Shown: piece after piece, positions 26,022 to 38,965 of the stretch
Numbering within the stretch: position 1 is the stretch's first letter
Layout: each line of letters opens with the position of its first letter
Source: Rallus limicola
Lineage: Eukaryota; Chordata; Aves; Gruiformes; Rallidae
Assembly (NCBI GenBank): GCA_022605955.1
Contig: JAKCOZ010000041.1
Coordinates: 4,533,001 to 4,597,000 of the forward strand
Length of the DNA stretch: 64,000 nucleotides
Direction: 5' to 3'
Program-made: the position numbers and the translations under genes
The notes under the pieces: model-generated
Database searches by the model: none
What the model saw: the letters and a program-made list of their open reading frames with translations, nothing else
Told to the model about the DNA's origin: nothing

Positions 26022-29000
26022 GAAATAAATGAAGCCCCTGCAGTGCTATTCTGTCAGCATTTGAAAGTAAATAACTTTGCTTCTGACAAGAGAGAGACAT
26101 TTTTTTCCTCCTCCTGCCACAGAGCATTAATTGAGCTATGCAGCCATGTAACATCCCAGAGAGGGGACTGATACATGACAAGGGAAAAACGTTCAGGACA
26201 GGAGGGGACACTCATTGAATCTACAGGCTGCCTGAGTTCTTTTCACCCCCAAATTCTGACCCTGTTTTGACAAGATCTTATTCTCTGAGAGAACTTTTAG
26301 CAAGCTTTCCATCTCCCTCTGTAATGCTTACTGAAACTCATTTCAAGCACTTGAAATTCACAGTCTCATGAAAGATTATGAGAACATAAGCATCTATTTT
26401 AAAACTTATCACTTGTTTGTGAAGGAACTTTCATGCCCATAATCAGCACCTGCATTTAACAGGTTATAGAGGGCTTACTGGTCACAGCAAAGATAAAGAT
26501 CACTACAGAAGAAAAGGCTATGAGAAGCAAACCCAAAGCAGCAGTCTTCAAAACTCCATAATCATAACAGTAAGTGTTAGTGCAAATCAGTAAGGAATGG
26601 AGGGAAGACACTTCCTAAGTACACACAGATCTCACAAATATACATGAGATGATGCTATTAGATTCATGCAAAGATGTTACAGACAAGACGACTAACAATA
26701 TTTGGTGTGTTTTGATGTAACGGGTCAAAAGGTAAATTTAAAAAAACAATCTAAGATGAAAGCACTTGTGTTCTTCTTATAAGCAACTTCAGTATTTCAG
26801 TCCTAAAATACCACACACTTTATTCCTATATCTGGGGAAAAAAAGAAAAATCAGGGACTCACTGTGAACAAAAAAAATAATTCACCAAATGCTTCAGTTC
26901 TTCCTACAGCATCTAATTTTGATTCTGCATGTGTTCAACACAACGAGAAAGAGCAGGATCAAAACACAGCGAGATCTCTCCACAGCTGGAGCCTGCTCTA
27001 GTGCAAAAGACCAAAGGCCCAACTACAACTCGTCAGGATACTATAAGGCATTAGAAATGCTATTTTCTCTAATTAAATTCACTGGGCTGCTGCACTGACA
27101 GAGTAGGAGGGGAAGCAAAATGTAAAAGAAGTCAATGGCGCTGCACCGGGCGACTTGGAGGAAAATGAGCAATGCTAGCAAAGAAATGACAGGGGTTCCT
27201 CAGGAGAGCTCTTGTACTACACATCACACTTTAAAACTGATAAATCAATCACACATACACCTTTAAAAGGCAGGAAAGCTTGAAGGATTCTTAGAGGGTG
27301 TTGACTTCTCCTTTCCACTAACATTATTCTAACTCTATAAAGCCAGGTGATAAATACCAGTGTCACAATTGCCATCGCTTTCATTTATGCTACCTATTAA
27401 ATACTTCAAATACACTTTAAACAGAATTAAAATTAATGTGATATTATTTATTTACTTGTTCAGAAATACATGTGCTCAAAACCAAAATAACTTCATACTC
27501 CAGTATTGCATTGGTATTGGTAAAAAAAAAAATCTGAACAAAATTAAATACCTACTAGTTGCTTTGAAAAACCCCCTACTTAAATAAGCAATACAAATTT
27601 TCTTGGCATAAAATATCACAGCCCATATTTTTTTCAGAAAATAACTGTCCATATACATCCTTAGCTAACATCAATGAACACTAACAACAACTTACAGATA
27701 GCTCACAACCAAAAATCCAGTCATCATTTTTCAGCTGAAGTTTTTAAAAATGTTCCAAGAGCCCAGTTATAAAAACAATGACTCTCAGCACAAATTATTC
27801 ACCTTCATCTGCCACGTGGAAGCTCCTTTGCAACTGCTCTTGCTCTTAGAATCCCAAGATGCAAGAAACCTTCTTACCTGGCTCTGGTTGGCTGGGGAGG
27901 CTTTGTGTTTGGGGCTGGGTCTGTGTTGTTTGGCTTGGTTTTGATTTTTTGGTTGTTTTTCTTTTTCCTCCTAGGATTTAAAGATGGGAGTACTTAACTA
28001 AAGCACCTCCTCTTGCTATTGTGAGAAGAGCCTGACCTTGTGTGACAAGCTGCAGTTCAATACCCCAAACTAGCTGGTATTCAGGAGGAGTGCTGCTACA
28101 GCACTTGATCTCTAAGCCACTTCTCATTAGTCTCTGGAAAACAACTGAACAGCTCTTGAGAGACAAAAGATATGTAAACATGGAAATTTGTCTTGAATCA
28201 GAGGTGGAGTCTCAAATACAGGCCTACTGGTGAATACCAAATGATGTTATTTACCCTAATTACGATAAACAGCACACCACAACTTCTGTATTGACAGTTG
28301 TTGTTGGATGCAACAGTTACACCCCCAACTTTTGAAGGATATTTTGTTCAAGCACTCAATTCCCAGTGCCACACAGCTCCCTTAGGTGCAAATGCATCCA
28401 CAGGATACTGTTTGCAGCATGGTAAGTGTCTTTTTTGGTTGTGTTTTAACAGAGGACTGTAATCGATCTGACAAAGTACAGGGTTTTTTACCCTCCCCAT
28501 GTGAATAAACAAGCACTATGTTTCTCTTGGGGCATTGAAGCTGGTTAAATGAATCAGAAAACCCTGAAAAGATTGCCTACCCTCAGTCCATCAGCTACTG
28601 GACAATTATTCAAGGCCCAGCTGTAAGAAAAACAGATGGTGAGTGAGCATTAGTAACGTGGACTTCTTTCCACTCATGCAGTCATAAGCAGAGGTTGCAT
28701 GTTCTCACGTGAATATTGCCATGAAATAGCAGACTGAGGAACAAAATTGGGCGAAAACTCCAATTTGTAAGCTAGCAGATGCTTAAAATTTTCCTGAGCA
28801 AAAGTCAGATTAACTGATTTTACAGGAGAGCCAGAGAGTGAGCAAGTACTCTAAACAGACATGGTCGAGAAAGGCACCGCACTCATCATAGGCTCGAACA
28901 GCGTCATCTTCAAACATCAGTTACTGAATTCAACTAGCATACCTGATCCTTTGAACACTCACTAAAGTCTGAAATGCACTTAGGCCTGGGACTGCAACGG

Positions 29001-32000
29001 TGGCATTCAGCAACAGATGTGCTTGTGCTCCATGAAAAAGGCAAACTGTATCCAGGAATTGTTCACCCATTTTAATTCTTTACACAATTTTAGCACAAAG
29101 ATAATCTGTTCTAATCCTTATTTCATTATTGACACTATTGACCACATCAATTGAAAATGCTACCAAATAAATCAACATTGAATTAAGCCATGAAGAAAGA
29201 ATGTGATAAAAACTCTTTCAGACTCCTATAAATCATCAGATCCAGAAGCTTGACATAAGTAACTGAGTGGGGAATTCAGCTTTTCTCTATAGTCATAATG
29301 CTCAGGGCCCAAATAAAATTACACTAATTTAGCATGTAAGCACTAATGGAATAGCTGGGGTGGAGACAGAGGGTTTGTTGGGTTTTGTTTTGTTTTCATG
29401 GTGGATTCTTTTCATCATTGATACGAGAGCTGTACCGTGAACTACTTTCTTGTTAAAGACAGAAAAGGTTGATATTGAAGTTTCAGTTCAATTGTTTTCG
29501 ATCTGTGAATGTCCACTATGAGCAATTGCTCCATTTAAGAGGAATTACCCTTTGTACAAACCACTTCACTATTTAAAACAAAGCGCATCTATCATCATTA
29601 AACAGAAAAGAAAAAAATTACCAATTTTAAAATAACAGCAGCAGCACTGTACCCTGTGACACCCAACGTAATGTGATGTTTCAAAACACCAGTTGTCTTT
29701 GTTACCTCACTCAGAAAACACCAGCTAAATAACCCCACATCCAGGCAAACAGGTATCACAGCGAAAGGCCAGTTAAAGGAGCTGAATCTCCATTTATATA
29801 TGCTAAATCCCAATTTCCAGGTGGTCAAAATTCTGCTGCAAAAATTACTTCATGCCAGCATTTGATGTAAGCTTGAGACCAGAAATTATTTCTTGCACTG
29901 ACGTGTCATGTTAAGGAGGAGAAGAGACATATACTTAGTTGTTTCTAACATAAAATATTACCAATTGATATGGTACAGTCTAGATTTGGGTTCCTTTTTC
30001 CTGTACCTTTAAATATTGACACTAGGTAAGATTCTAACCCAAATACATCTGCACTTTTCCCAATTGGCTCCATCTGTATAAAGACGCAGAAAAAAACTTG
30101 CAAACCAAACCCCTGCCTCCTCCTCCTGTTTGTTGCTGCCACAGATACAGTCATTTCAGTTTGCATGCTCTTTGAAATCTCTTTCTGGGTTTCTAAATTT
30201 AGAAGCAGCTTAATAGGAGGACATCCAAATGGTTTCAGACCATTTTAAATAGCTTAACTGACTCGGAAGCATCCTTTGGTGTTTTTGTGGGCTTTTTCAA
30301 GTGAATCTCTCATTGACAGTTAATCCATAACATGAACTAGGCCTCAGTACCTGATAATTTTCAAGTTTATTTTCAACAGTTAAGCTTTAACTGTTTTTAG
30401 GTGAAGCATTCTCTATGCACAAACTGTTTTTAAAAAATTCAGTTCCTCCCTTAGCCCTTAAAATATTATATATGTGTGTGATCTGGGGGATGCCAGACCA
30501 GACATTCCAAGTTCCTAACACTGGCCAGAGCAGTGGAGCACTTTTGTGGGTACATTGAGGACAACAAGTTATCCCTCTATACTATACAAACTAACCAAGT
30601 GTTGTTAGTTTAGCCAATAAATAGTGGCTAATTTTAAATGGCTACCAAAACACCGATTTTCCCAAGTGATTAATACAGCTGCACAGAAACCTACCATCCT
30701 CATGGCTACATAAATATTTATTGACATGAAGACTGCTTTGCCCATCTCAAGAACAGTATAATGCCTTTGTAGTCCTTCAGGAAAGACCCAGACCCAATTA
30801 TAGAATTTAAATGTGACAGGACACTCATGTATTTGGCAGACACACAGAAAAATCGAGAATAATTTTTTTCATAGATTCCAAATAGATAGTAAAGTTTAAC
30901 AACTGAGAGAGTGCTCAGTTCTTAATACAGATGTCTGAATTCATTTAACTGAGCAGGCATACCTGAAATGCAATTTTTAGAGGGGAAAAAAAATTAAAAA
31001 GGGCTCGGTAGGTTCCCATATGTCTGTATATTGCTGGTCCCAGGGTCTACAGGCAGGGGGAATCACCAGGTATTGAGTTGCCAGACAAAGCTTTTAGGTT
31101 ACCAGTATTTAAGATCAATAGACAACTTTACAGAGTGAGAAAAACATTTGCAGTTTCACTGTAATTGTGGTATTTACACTAAATGTACAAAACACAGACA
31201 TTTTTGTATGTTTGCTAGAAATTTTCAGATGGGGAAAAGTAGAAAAAACCCAAGTAGGCTGTCATGGTAAACATTTATTAATGCTTTTCAAAATTATAAA
31301 GCACTTCTTGTCCTTTCCCATTTAAAACCAGAACCATGGTATGTTAGCTCTGTAGGTAACGTCACCACAGTGATATCTTTCTGCTTGAATAATTTTGAGA
31401 TAAAGTAACACTGTTTCTAAACAAATACCTAACCAAATATCTAAAACAATAAATCTTATCTGAATTAAGATGATAATTATACGACTGTCTAGGAATCCAG
31501 AATAACTCTAATGCCAACCAGCAAGCAAAAGAAGCAACAAGCACGAAATTTCAAACCTGTCACAATTATCGTCAGGAATTCAGATGACTTTTTAACTTAG
31601 ATTTAATTGTGATTAGTAGAGGCAGAATGATTCTAAACTGACAATAGGATTAACCAGATGAGAAAACCAACACTTAAAAAAATTTAAAAATAAAGAAGAT
31701 ACTTTCAGGGTAGCAGTTAATCCACTTAAAGAGTTAAAAATTATCTGCTAGATATAGCACTTTGCAAAGTGCATTAGCAATCACTTCTCGTCTTTCTCTC
31801 AAATGGAATAGATGGAACTGAACTCACTATTTTAAAGTAATCATTATGGTTGCACAGTTTCTCAAACCTTAAAGCAGTGCCCTACTATAGCTGTGTTTGC
31901 ATAATGATACTGCAATAGCTCAGGCAGGAAGGTTGTTACAGCACCCAGCCTCATCTTCCTCAGCTCCTTGTGTGGCCACGTTGACCTCTCACCTTCATTC

Positions 32001-33480
32001 ACATTTTTCCTTTCACAAGTGAGATCTTTAAGGGACAAATTGTTGTTTGGCAAACTCAAAAGAACAAACCCGACCAAACGCAGGAGCACATTTTGCATAC
32101 ACCCAGCGAGTGCACAAGTCACCCTGGATCATTAAAGCTGATCTATAAACGTAATTTCCAAACCCTCTCCCGAACACAGGAGTACTAAGAACATGCATTT
32201 TAATCATGACACGCAATTTATTCAAGTGTTAAACACATCATATTTATCTGATGAAAATTTTAATTGCAGGCATATGAATCCCTCCCACATACACATATAA
32301 TCTAGGGCATATACAATTTTTTTCCTTATTAAGCACACCCATGCTTTAAGTCAGAAATGGTTTATACTACATATACTAAGAAAAAAGCCATAGGAGGGTT
32401 TAGATCCTGCAAAAACTTGAGTTCTGTTCTTTCAGCAGTAACAGAAAACCAATATTTGGGGGGCGGGGGGGGAGCTTTAAATTTATTTTCTTCCATCTTC
32501 AGGAACAAAAAAGAACACTGTAAAAAATCAGGCATTTGCAAATAGAGAAATAAAGTTAGAGGCTGCTTCGTGCAAGTCAATCTGCATAGAAACTATTGTA
32601 GTGGAAGTTGGGAGAAATGCCCCTGTTTGTTACAGCAGGCACAAGATCTTTTTCACTGAAGTTTCAGTAGAAAGTAACAGAAAATCCAGGATTAATCATT
32701 TTTACACGGTAGCATATTTCTGTCTTGGCTCTACATACTTACTAGATGACTCTCTCTAACGATGGATTCAGTTATAAAATAGAGAAGTAGAATACAATGA
32801 TGATTCTAAAATACTAGTTTAAAAAATAATGTGTCATTACCCAGTTATTTATGTCATGTTATAACAGAGAGAGGGTACCAAATAGTACATAACATGGGGA
32901 TGTAGAGAGGGGGAAATGCTTAAAAAACCCTAGAAGCAAAAATTACATAAAATGAATTAAAAATATTTTAAAAACGGACTAGAAATTGGTATCATTTTTC
33001 TGATATTAGAACATATTTTTAAACCCACTCTGATATACTCCTGTGATAGAAATACTAATTCTGCACAGATAGACCTTTATAAATCTGAGGGGTTTTTCCC
33101 CCTTTTTCTTTGGTGAACAAAAAAATGAGCTTGATTTTAATCAGCAGCATGTTTCAACACAGACTTAAAATTCCTGGCTTCAAAGAAAGCTTAAACAAAA
33201 TTGCCATTGGGCACATTTACATTAGAAGTATAATTTATGCCTGCAAGTGAATAAAGAGCAGTTCTTTATGGCTGAAACTCTGCTACAGTATCCACGAGAA
33301 ATGCAGTCAAAGTACTGTGTTAAATATCTATAAACAGCACCGATAAAGGCATTGGGGAAAAAAAGAAAAGGAGAAAAAGATATGCAAAGGGTTGATGCTC
33401 TGTTAAAACATATTTTCTACTCACTCTCACCATTCTTAAGTGCAGACAACATTCAATCCACACAGTGGGAGACATTTATA
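26022..33480. other. AT-rich intron-like stretch
   Basis: No exon or transposon recognised. A G/T-rich low-complexity run lies at about 27885-27975. The part at 26040-26220 (with GAGCATTAATTGAGCTATGC near 26121) continues the compositionally unusual block at 25.7 kb and looks like a conserved-element candidate. Confidence 0.55.
32458..32473 (+). repeat. G-rich tract
   Basis: Two G runs separated by one C (GGGGGGCGGGGGGGGA). The tract is length-unstable and G-quadruplex-prone on the plus strand. Confidence 0.85.
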
Positions 33481-33580
33481 CAGTCTATTCACACAAAAAA
33501 ATACCTCCAAGATTACAAATCCCCCAAACGATGCTGACAAAGCAGGCACTATAGGAAAAGGAAAAGTTAAGCAAACTTAC

Positions 33581-33724
33581 CTGCTGTAAGTACATAAAAG
33601 TCAAGGCACAGGAGAGCTGGGGACACATGCCCACATTCGGCAGTGCCACGCAGGTTGCACCCGTAAGGGGATGCTGCATGGTGTTGCTCTGAAGTCTACG
33701 TAGAACAAGTGAGGGGGCTTGCAT
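33581..33724 (-). CDS. Candidate first coding exon, minus strand
   Basis: On the minus strand an open frame ends exactly at TACAGCAG|GTAAGT, a consensus splice donor (exon end 33581, GT at 33580-33579). Two in-frame ATGs precede it. The one at 33724 has a weak context. The one at 33679 has ACACCATGC, with A at -3, and gives exactly 33 codons, so the intron would be in phase 0. The peptide begins MQHPLTGATC and ends with a hydrophobic stretch and LQQ, which could be part of a membrane anchor. About six CpGs fall within 150 bases, unlike the surroundings. The frame also stays open past the donor to 33485. I do not recognise the gene. It could be an alternative first exon of a minus-strand gene that also starts in the CpG island at 38.5-39.2 kb. 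No second exon could be identified. Confidence 0.4.
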
Positions 33725-34242
33725 GCAAGCACGTTTGCCCTATCTTGTCACTACGGGGTGGGTTTTTTTTTTTCCTTTTGCTTATTTAAGTAAGAAACGG
33801 TATTTCTCGGATGCCTTTTTTTCCCCCCAGCGCTAGATCCCTACATTCATTTGTCAGCTAAGGCAACTTGGTAGATTTAAACTCTGAATTTTTAACAGAG
33901 AGGAAAAAAAGACGACACAGCCTGCAGCCTATTGATGAGCAAATGGAACTTCCTCAATGACAGCAGAGCTGAAGCTTGTCTCACAACAGTGGCTGCTGAC
34001 TAGTAGAGAGATTGACTCAGGGAGGCTCAGGCGGCTGGTGCTGATGCTGCACAGCTTCTCATTTGTCAAATGGGTCCTAGGGCAGGGTCTCTACCACTCA
34101 CCCAAATTCAAATACTGCATTTTAAAAATCCCCGGAGAGGATAGGGAAGGAGAGGAAGTGAGCGCGCTGCATCACAGGCGTCCGTGAGATCTGGGCAATT
34201 AGTGTCATTGCCCAGCTGGGACCGAATGCCTGTTAGGATGCT
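33725..34242 (-). promoter_or_regulatory. Possible promoter and 5' UTR of the minus-strand exon
   Basis: This stretch is more GC-rich and CpG-containing than its flanks (for example GAGCGCGCTGCATCACAGGC near 34162). It holds a TATA-like TTTTAAAAA at 34120-34128. On the minus strand that would place initiation near 34090 and give a 5' leader of about 400 bases to the ATG at 33679. A further minus-strand donor, TTTGG|GTGAGT, lies with its exon end at 34102. There is no direct proof of transcription. Confidence 0.35.
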
Positions 34243-34270
34243 GCACGCACGCACGCTCGCGCACACACAC
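34243..34270 (+). repeat. (GCAC)n/(CA)n microsatellite
   Basis: CACGCACGCACGCTCGCGCACACACAC-type alternation. It is a short simple repeat that adds CpGs next to the promoter-like region. Confidence 0.85.
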
Positions 34271-34804
34271 TTCTTCCCTCCCAGGACTCACACCTGACAC
34301 AGAAAGGGCTTTCCCCTGCCAAGAACAAAAGTATGAAGCACAAAGTGGGGAAGAGGAAGAATCTTGGCTATCGAGAGGGTTCCAGCAAATACACACTGCT
34401 GGCAGTAAATGAGCTTGTTTTAAAATACAAATTAATTTTAGATCTACGTTTCATGCGCTGTCTAGTTTCCCAGATAAGTCCATAACAGCATTACAGCAAA
34501 GCTGTGAAATGTCTGTGTACCCGCTGCAGCAGAAACACAGGAGTGAAACAAAATCCTGTGGCACGCTGTGCCTACTTCACTGGGGGAGGGGAGCAGGCTT
34601 GGATAAAGACTGTATCTCAAAATTGGTCTAAAGCCCATCTCATCTGAAGTTACAAATTTATTTGACAGCTAGTCAATCTATTACCAAGGACTGCCCTATC
34701 AGGTTACATGGAAAAATTACATTTGCAATTTTCAGAATTTAATGTTTACTTTTTACTTTGAGACTGATACCTCAAATTAGTATTCCACTCTTGCAGGGTT
34801 TTTC

Positions 34805-34829
34805 TCCCCCCCCCCTCCACCCTCCCCCC
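34805..34829 (-). repeat. C-rich tract (G-rich on minus strand)
   Basis: A run of ten C followed by two more C-runs (CTCCACCCTCCCCCC). Four G-runs on the minus strand could form a quadruplex. Confidence 0.85.
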
Positions 34830-35689
34830 GTATTTTATGGAGTAATAATTATTCATTAGTAGATCTAGTTAGTCTTTATGTAATAAAGTAGGATGTGACC
34901 TGCAAATCAAATAATTTATATTACAACTTGTCCTTGAGGTCCTATATTACAGGTCTTTTTTTTTTTTCTTAAATACAACTCAGGTATAACAGAAGATACT
35001 ACTATTTTTAATTAGAATTTGACAAATGAATTAAAAATTAATTCTTCAGGAAAGAAGGTCAAGCCTCAAAACACCACCTTAGGTTTTGAAGGGGGTTCCT
35101 TTTAAAAAGGTTCAGCAGAAAATGTTAAAATTATTTATCAGAGGATATATCTTCCACAAAATCACATCTTAGATCGAGACTTGAACGTTAACAAGTAAGT
35201 AACATACAAACAAGAGATGTCTACTTCACCATCAGCATCACTAGTTTGATATGAAGATCTCCCTTTTAGAACAAATAATAGTCCCCACTCAACCAGATAC
35301 CAAACATGTCACTGCAACTCAGGCGCTGTATCACAAAAAGCAATATTCTTATTCCCTGTACGTGTGCGCTCACATACCTGCACCCACACAAGCTTCAGAG
35401 ACTGATTTAGGTCCACTAAGTCTTCTCCATGCAAACCCGAAAATGTTCCAGCAGGATCAGTTATTACATAATTTTCTTTCTCAAAAGCAGTCAATGCCAC
35501 AACCCCAACGCTTCTCCAACTCAGCAATCAGCACCAAAACAATCGTGCCCAAACTTACAACACAGGGGATGGTTCTGGCTTAGGAAACATCCATACTTTC
35601 ACAGTTTATCACGGGCTGATTTACTAGAACAGCCCAAATATCCAGCACAGATTACTTTAGCACAAAAGAAAACACTCAAGTAACAAACA

Positions 35690-35790
35690 ACCCCCCCCCC
35701 CCAACATTAAAAATCCATAATCCCCCTCCCTCCCCCCAAAACCACACCACCACCAGAAAACCCCACCCGCCACAGAACAAGGAAGGGGGG
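35690..35790 (-). repeat. C-rich low-complexity region
   Basis: A C homopolymer of about 13 bases at the left, then CCCCCTCCCTCCCCCC, CCACACCACCACC and CCCCACCCGCC, followed by a GGGGGGGGG run. The mirrored C- and G-rich ends are likely hard to sequence and assemble. Confidence 0.8.
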
Positions 35791-38775
35791 GGGACCAGGA
35801 GAAATGAACTCTGATGCCCTTTCTCCTTTTTTCATTCTTTCTCTCTGCCTTGAGCAGTCTCCTGTTCTGACAGGAGTATGTCATGCTTTTCTTCATCCTT
35901 TTTTTTTTCCCTAGCACAGAAAGGCTGTTATTCTGCAAATGCCCTAAGATGATAGAATTTTCCCTTCAGCTCATTTTCATATGAAATACCATAAATAATA
36001 CATGGTACTTTAATAAGACCTTATCAGAATGTTTAATGAAAAACAAATATGTTATGTAAGGAGGCAAATAACCAACTCGCTCCACATTATGTCAAAATCA
36101 AAGGCAGCACACTTCCTAGCCAAACAGCTTGGAACTATACAAGTCTATCCAATTTCCCAAAGTGAAGTTCTGGAACATCCTGATGGTCAGGCAAAGTTTC
36201 TTCTCGCTACTGCACTATTTTAGGGCAGAAAGGGCATCCATAAAACAGATGAAACTCTCAAAAGCAGCATGTTTAACAATTACTTCAAGGTAATTTAGCA
36301 GTGTAAATGCATCTAATATTAATTGTAAAAGCAAATTTCTCATTGGTCTTTTAGCCTTAAGTTTCACACGTTTCAAAGAAAAATATGACCCACAAATACT
36401 ACGAATACCTTACACTTGTATATTTATATTATTAAAACAAAACCATCAGTTTTAAACTAGCCAAATCATCTATACACAGAGAAACAATAAACATACATAA
36501 TTCAGCAGCGTAAGAGACCTAAAAGAGAAACAGAATTCTTCAGCCTGATATACACTACTTCAAGAGATGCAGGGGAAAGTCATTACCAATTTTCATCCCT
36601 TCCAAGGGTAACCTGTCATTATGTCTAAAATGAAAGAAGATAACAAAATGTGTTTTATTTTTATAAAAGTAAAATCAATGTCTCTTCTTTAAAGCCATTT
36701 CCTTGTTTATACACACTCTTCCACCAAACTCAACCCATCAATCATAACCACATTCCAAGTTATGGCTATATATACACTGAGCACCACCACAAATTTGCCG
36801 AAGGTACATGAATGGCTGTGCTCAATCTGACCTTCTATCCTCACACACAGTGACAGCCTTGCTATAACTACCCTGCAGTCTCACAGAACAGCGTATCGCC
36901 CATCAATATCTCATCTGCAAATTAGTAACAACTCGATTTTCCCCCTTACTCTACAAAAATCAATGCTCGCAATTGCGAAGTCCACTTCACCTACAGCATG
37001 TGATGCCTTCTAGTTGCCTCAGTGCTGCTCTGTTGGGCCAGTAACTGAACTCAGTTATCCCATGCTCACTCAGTGATATTATCAATTAGATATCAATTAA
37101 CAATAACTACAAGCCTTTTTCAAAGGGAAAGGAAGCTGCCAATCTACATGACCCAAATGAGCCTCTGTGGGAGTTCCTTTAGAAACACAGAAATACAAAG
37201 TTCTTTCCCAGCGATGACAGATCCATCTGAGGGGTGATGCCTACCACACCGCCACGAGTGGCAAAGCGTCCCTTCCCCATCCATCTGGATTGTCACTACC
37301 ATGGTCTTCAGCACAAGCAGAGAACTTGCAGATACTCACCCTCTCCCCACATCCACTTAAATCCACTTAAAGAATACCCACAGCAAAACATGGATCAATC
37401 TTGAGTGTGCAAATACAAGTGCAACATCGAAGATCCTCTGAAACAAAGCCAAAAGAGCCCATGGCATTTCTCACCCAGGTGACATACAAAGACAAACCCA
37501 CCCTCTCACTCAGAATGCTTTTTTTTTTTTTATTCAGTACAGCATTCCATTTTACATCATTCACTCAATTTCCTACAATTTAGTGGTCAACTCCTCCTCC
37601 TTCAAATTTCACATTTACAAACATTCCACCTAGAAATTAACTGTTAAGGGTTATCTCAACAGATAACCACCTAATCAGGCAAACCTTCTCCATCAAGTAA
37701 AAGAAGACCTGGAATAGATCACCAGCAAGACCACACACCATTTAACACTTCAAACTTGTCTCAGCAGTAGTCTACACTAGCAAGTTCACACATAGAAGAC
37801 ATGCATGCGGTATTATAAAGATGCCTCTCAGCATCAAGCATTTTAAAAGAATTTAAAAAAATCACAACTGTTACATTATCCATGTGAAGAATGTATTTTC
37901 TTCTCAGTTTTATAGAATGGCTGATATGGTATAAAAATAATTCAGGCAAGTGATAGAGGAGCTAATAGTAGTGCGGTCCTTTCTCTAAATACTTCTTGTC
38001 TAACACCACATGAAAAGATAGCTCTCAGAGCTGCAAAGTAGCCAAAGCAGCACATTATGAGCTTAAAGTAAGGAGTTTCATTAACGTATTTTGACAAATT
38101 ACTAGCAATAATTAATATCTTTGGCTTTTTTCTGCATATTATTCTATTTTCTTATATGTGTGGGTTTTTTTAATAAAAAGTAAAACTAGAAACATGGGTG
38201 ATTTTCCAAAGTAATGCATTTTGTCACAAAGACTAAATGCAAGGGTTTCCCTCAATTCTTTCCAATTAATGGTCAACATCTCATCCTTCCAGTGATACTT
38301 TCTTGTCATGAAAACCCTTATTTGCAATTTAAGGCTTCTGTTAAGATCTCTCATCTTTCCTAGGTCTTCGCTCAAAGATCAAGACATGACAGATGCTCGT
38401 GCTTACCTCAGGCAAATGGGATTCAGTCATTTTCTGTTTCTAATAAGCAACATGTAACGTCCACCGAGTTCTCCAGCGTTTCACACCCAGTGATTACAAA
38501 GCCTCTGCAGTACACTCACCCTCTTCAGCACTTTAAAAAGGTCCTATAAGCACTCAACACTAACGCTCTGGGTGAAGGCAAGGGAGAGGACAAGAGCCAC
38601 CACCGGCAGGTTTGGGGCAGAGGGGAGGGCAAGGTAGCAGGTAAATAGTTAAACAAAGGCGTTCAGCCCTTATCGAGTTAGTGGCACCTCAGCAGTGCAG
38701 ACGGTCCCTGGCAGGTCTCGTATTCTGGCCTGTGGTGCCCTGATACTCAGTGCAAAGCGGGGGCGGAGCGGGGGT

Positions 38776-38795
38776 GGGGGGGGGGGGGGGGGGGG
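38776..38795 (+). repeat. 20-base G homopolymer inside the CpG island
   Basis: Twenty consecutive G, preceded by GGGGGT at 38770-38775 and a GC box. The tract is highly quadruplex-prone, and its true length may be misassembled. Confidence 0.9.
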
Positions 38796-38950
38796 CGAGA
38801 GCACGGTCAGACCTCAGGGCTGACACCCCGGATCCGGTTCGGGTGGGCACAGGTTTACACCAGGGTCTGCCTCGCGCCGGGAGCCTTCGGCCCACCGCCC
38901 GGCCCAACCCCCGCTGTCCCGTCCCGACGGCCCCGCAGAGCCGCTCCGGG

Positions 38951-38965
38951 GGCGCCATCTAGCGG
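38951..38965 (-). promoter_or_regulatory. CTCF-like binding site
   Basis: On the minus strand the sequence is CCGCTAGATGGCGCC, which fits the vertebrate CTCF core CCNSYAGRKGGCRSY at every constrained position. It sits within the CpG island. The motif's direction is set by its minus-strand match, so any loop anchored here would be oriented accordingly. The same bases contain GCCATCT, a partial YY1 motif. Confidence 0.6.

Larger units (their letters stand above)
34271..38400. other. AT-rich stretch between the two promoter-like regions
   Basis: No transposon recognised. It would be the first intron if the minus-strand model is right. It contains C-rich tracts at 34805-34829 and 35690-35790, a hairpin-forming GAATTAA/TTAATTC pair near 35029-35045, and a direct repeat ATCCACTTAA x2 at 37351-37370. 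Confidence 0.55.
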
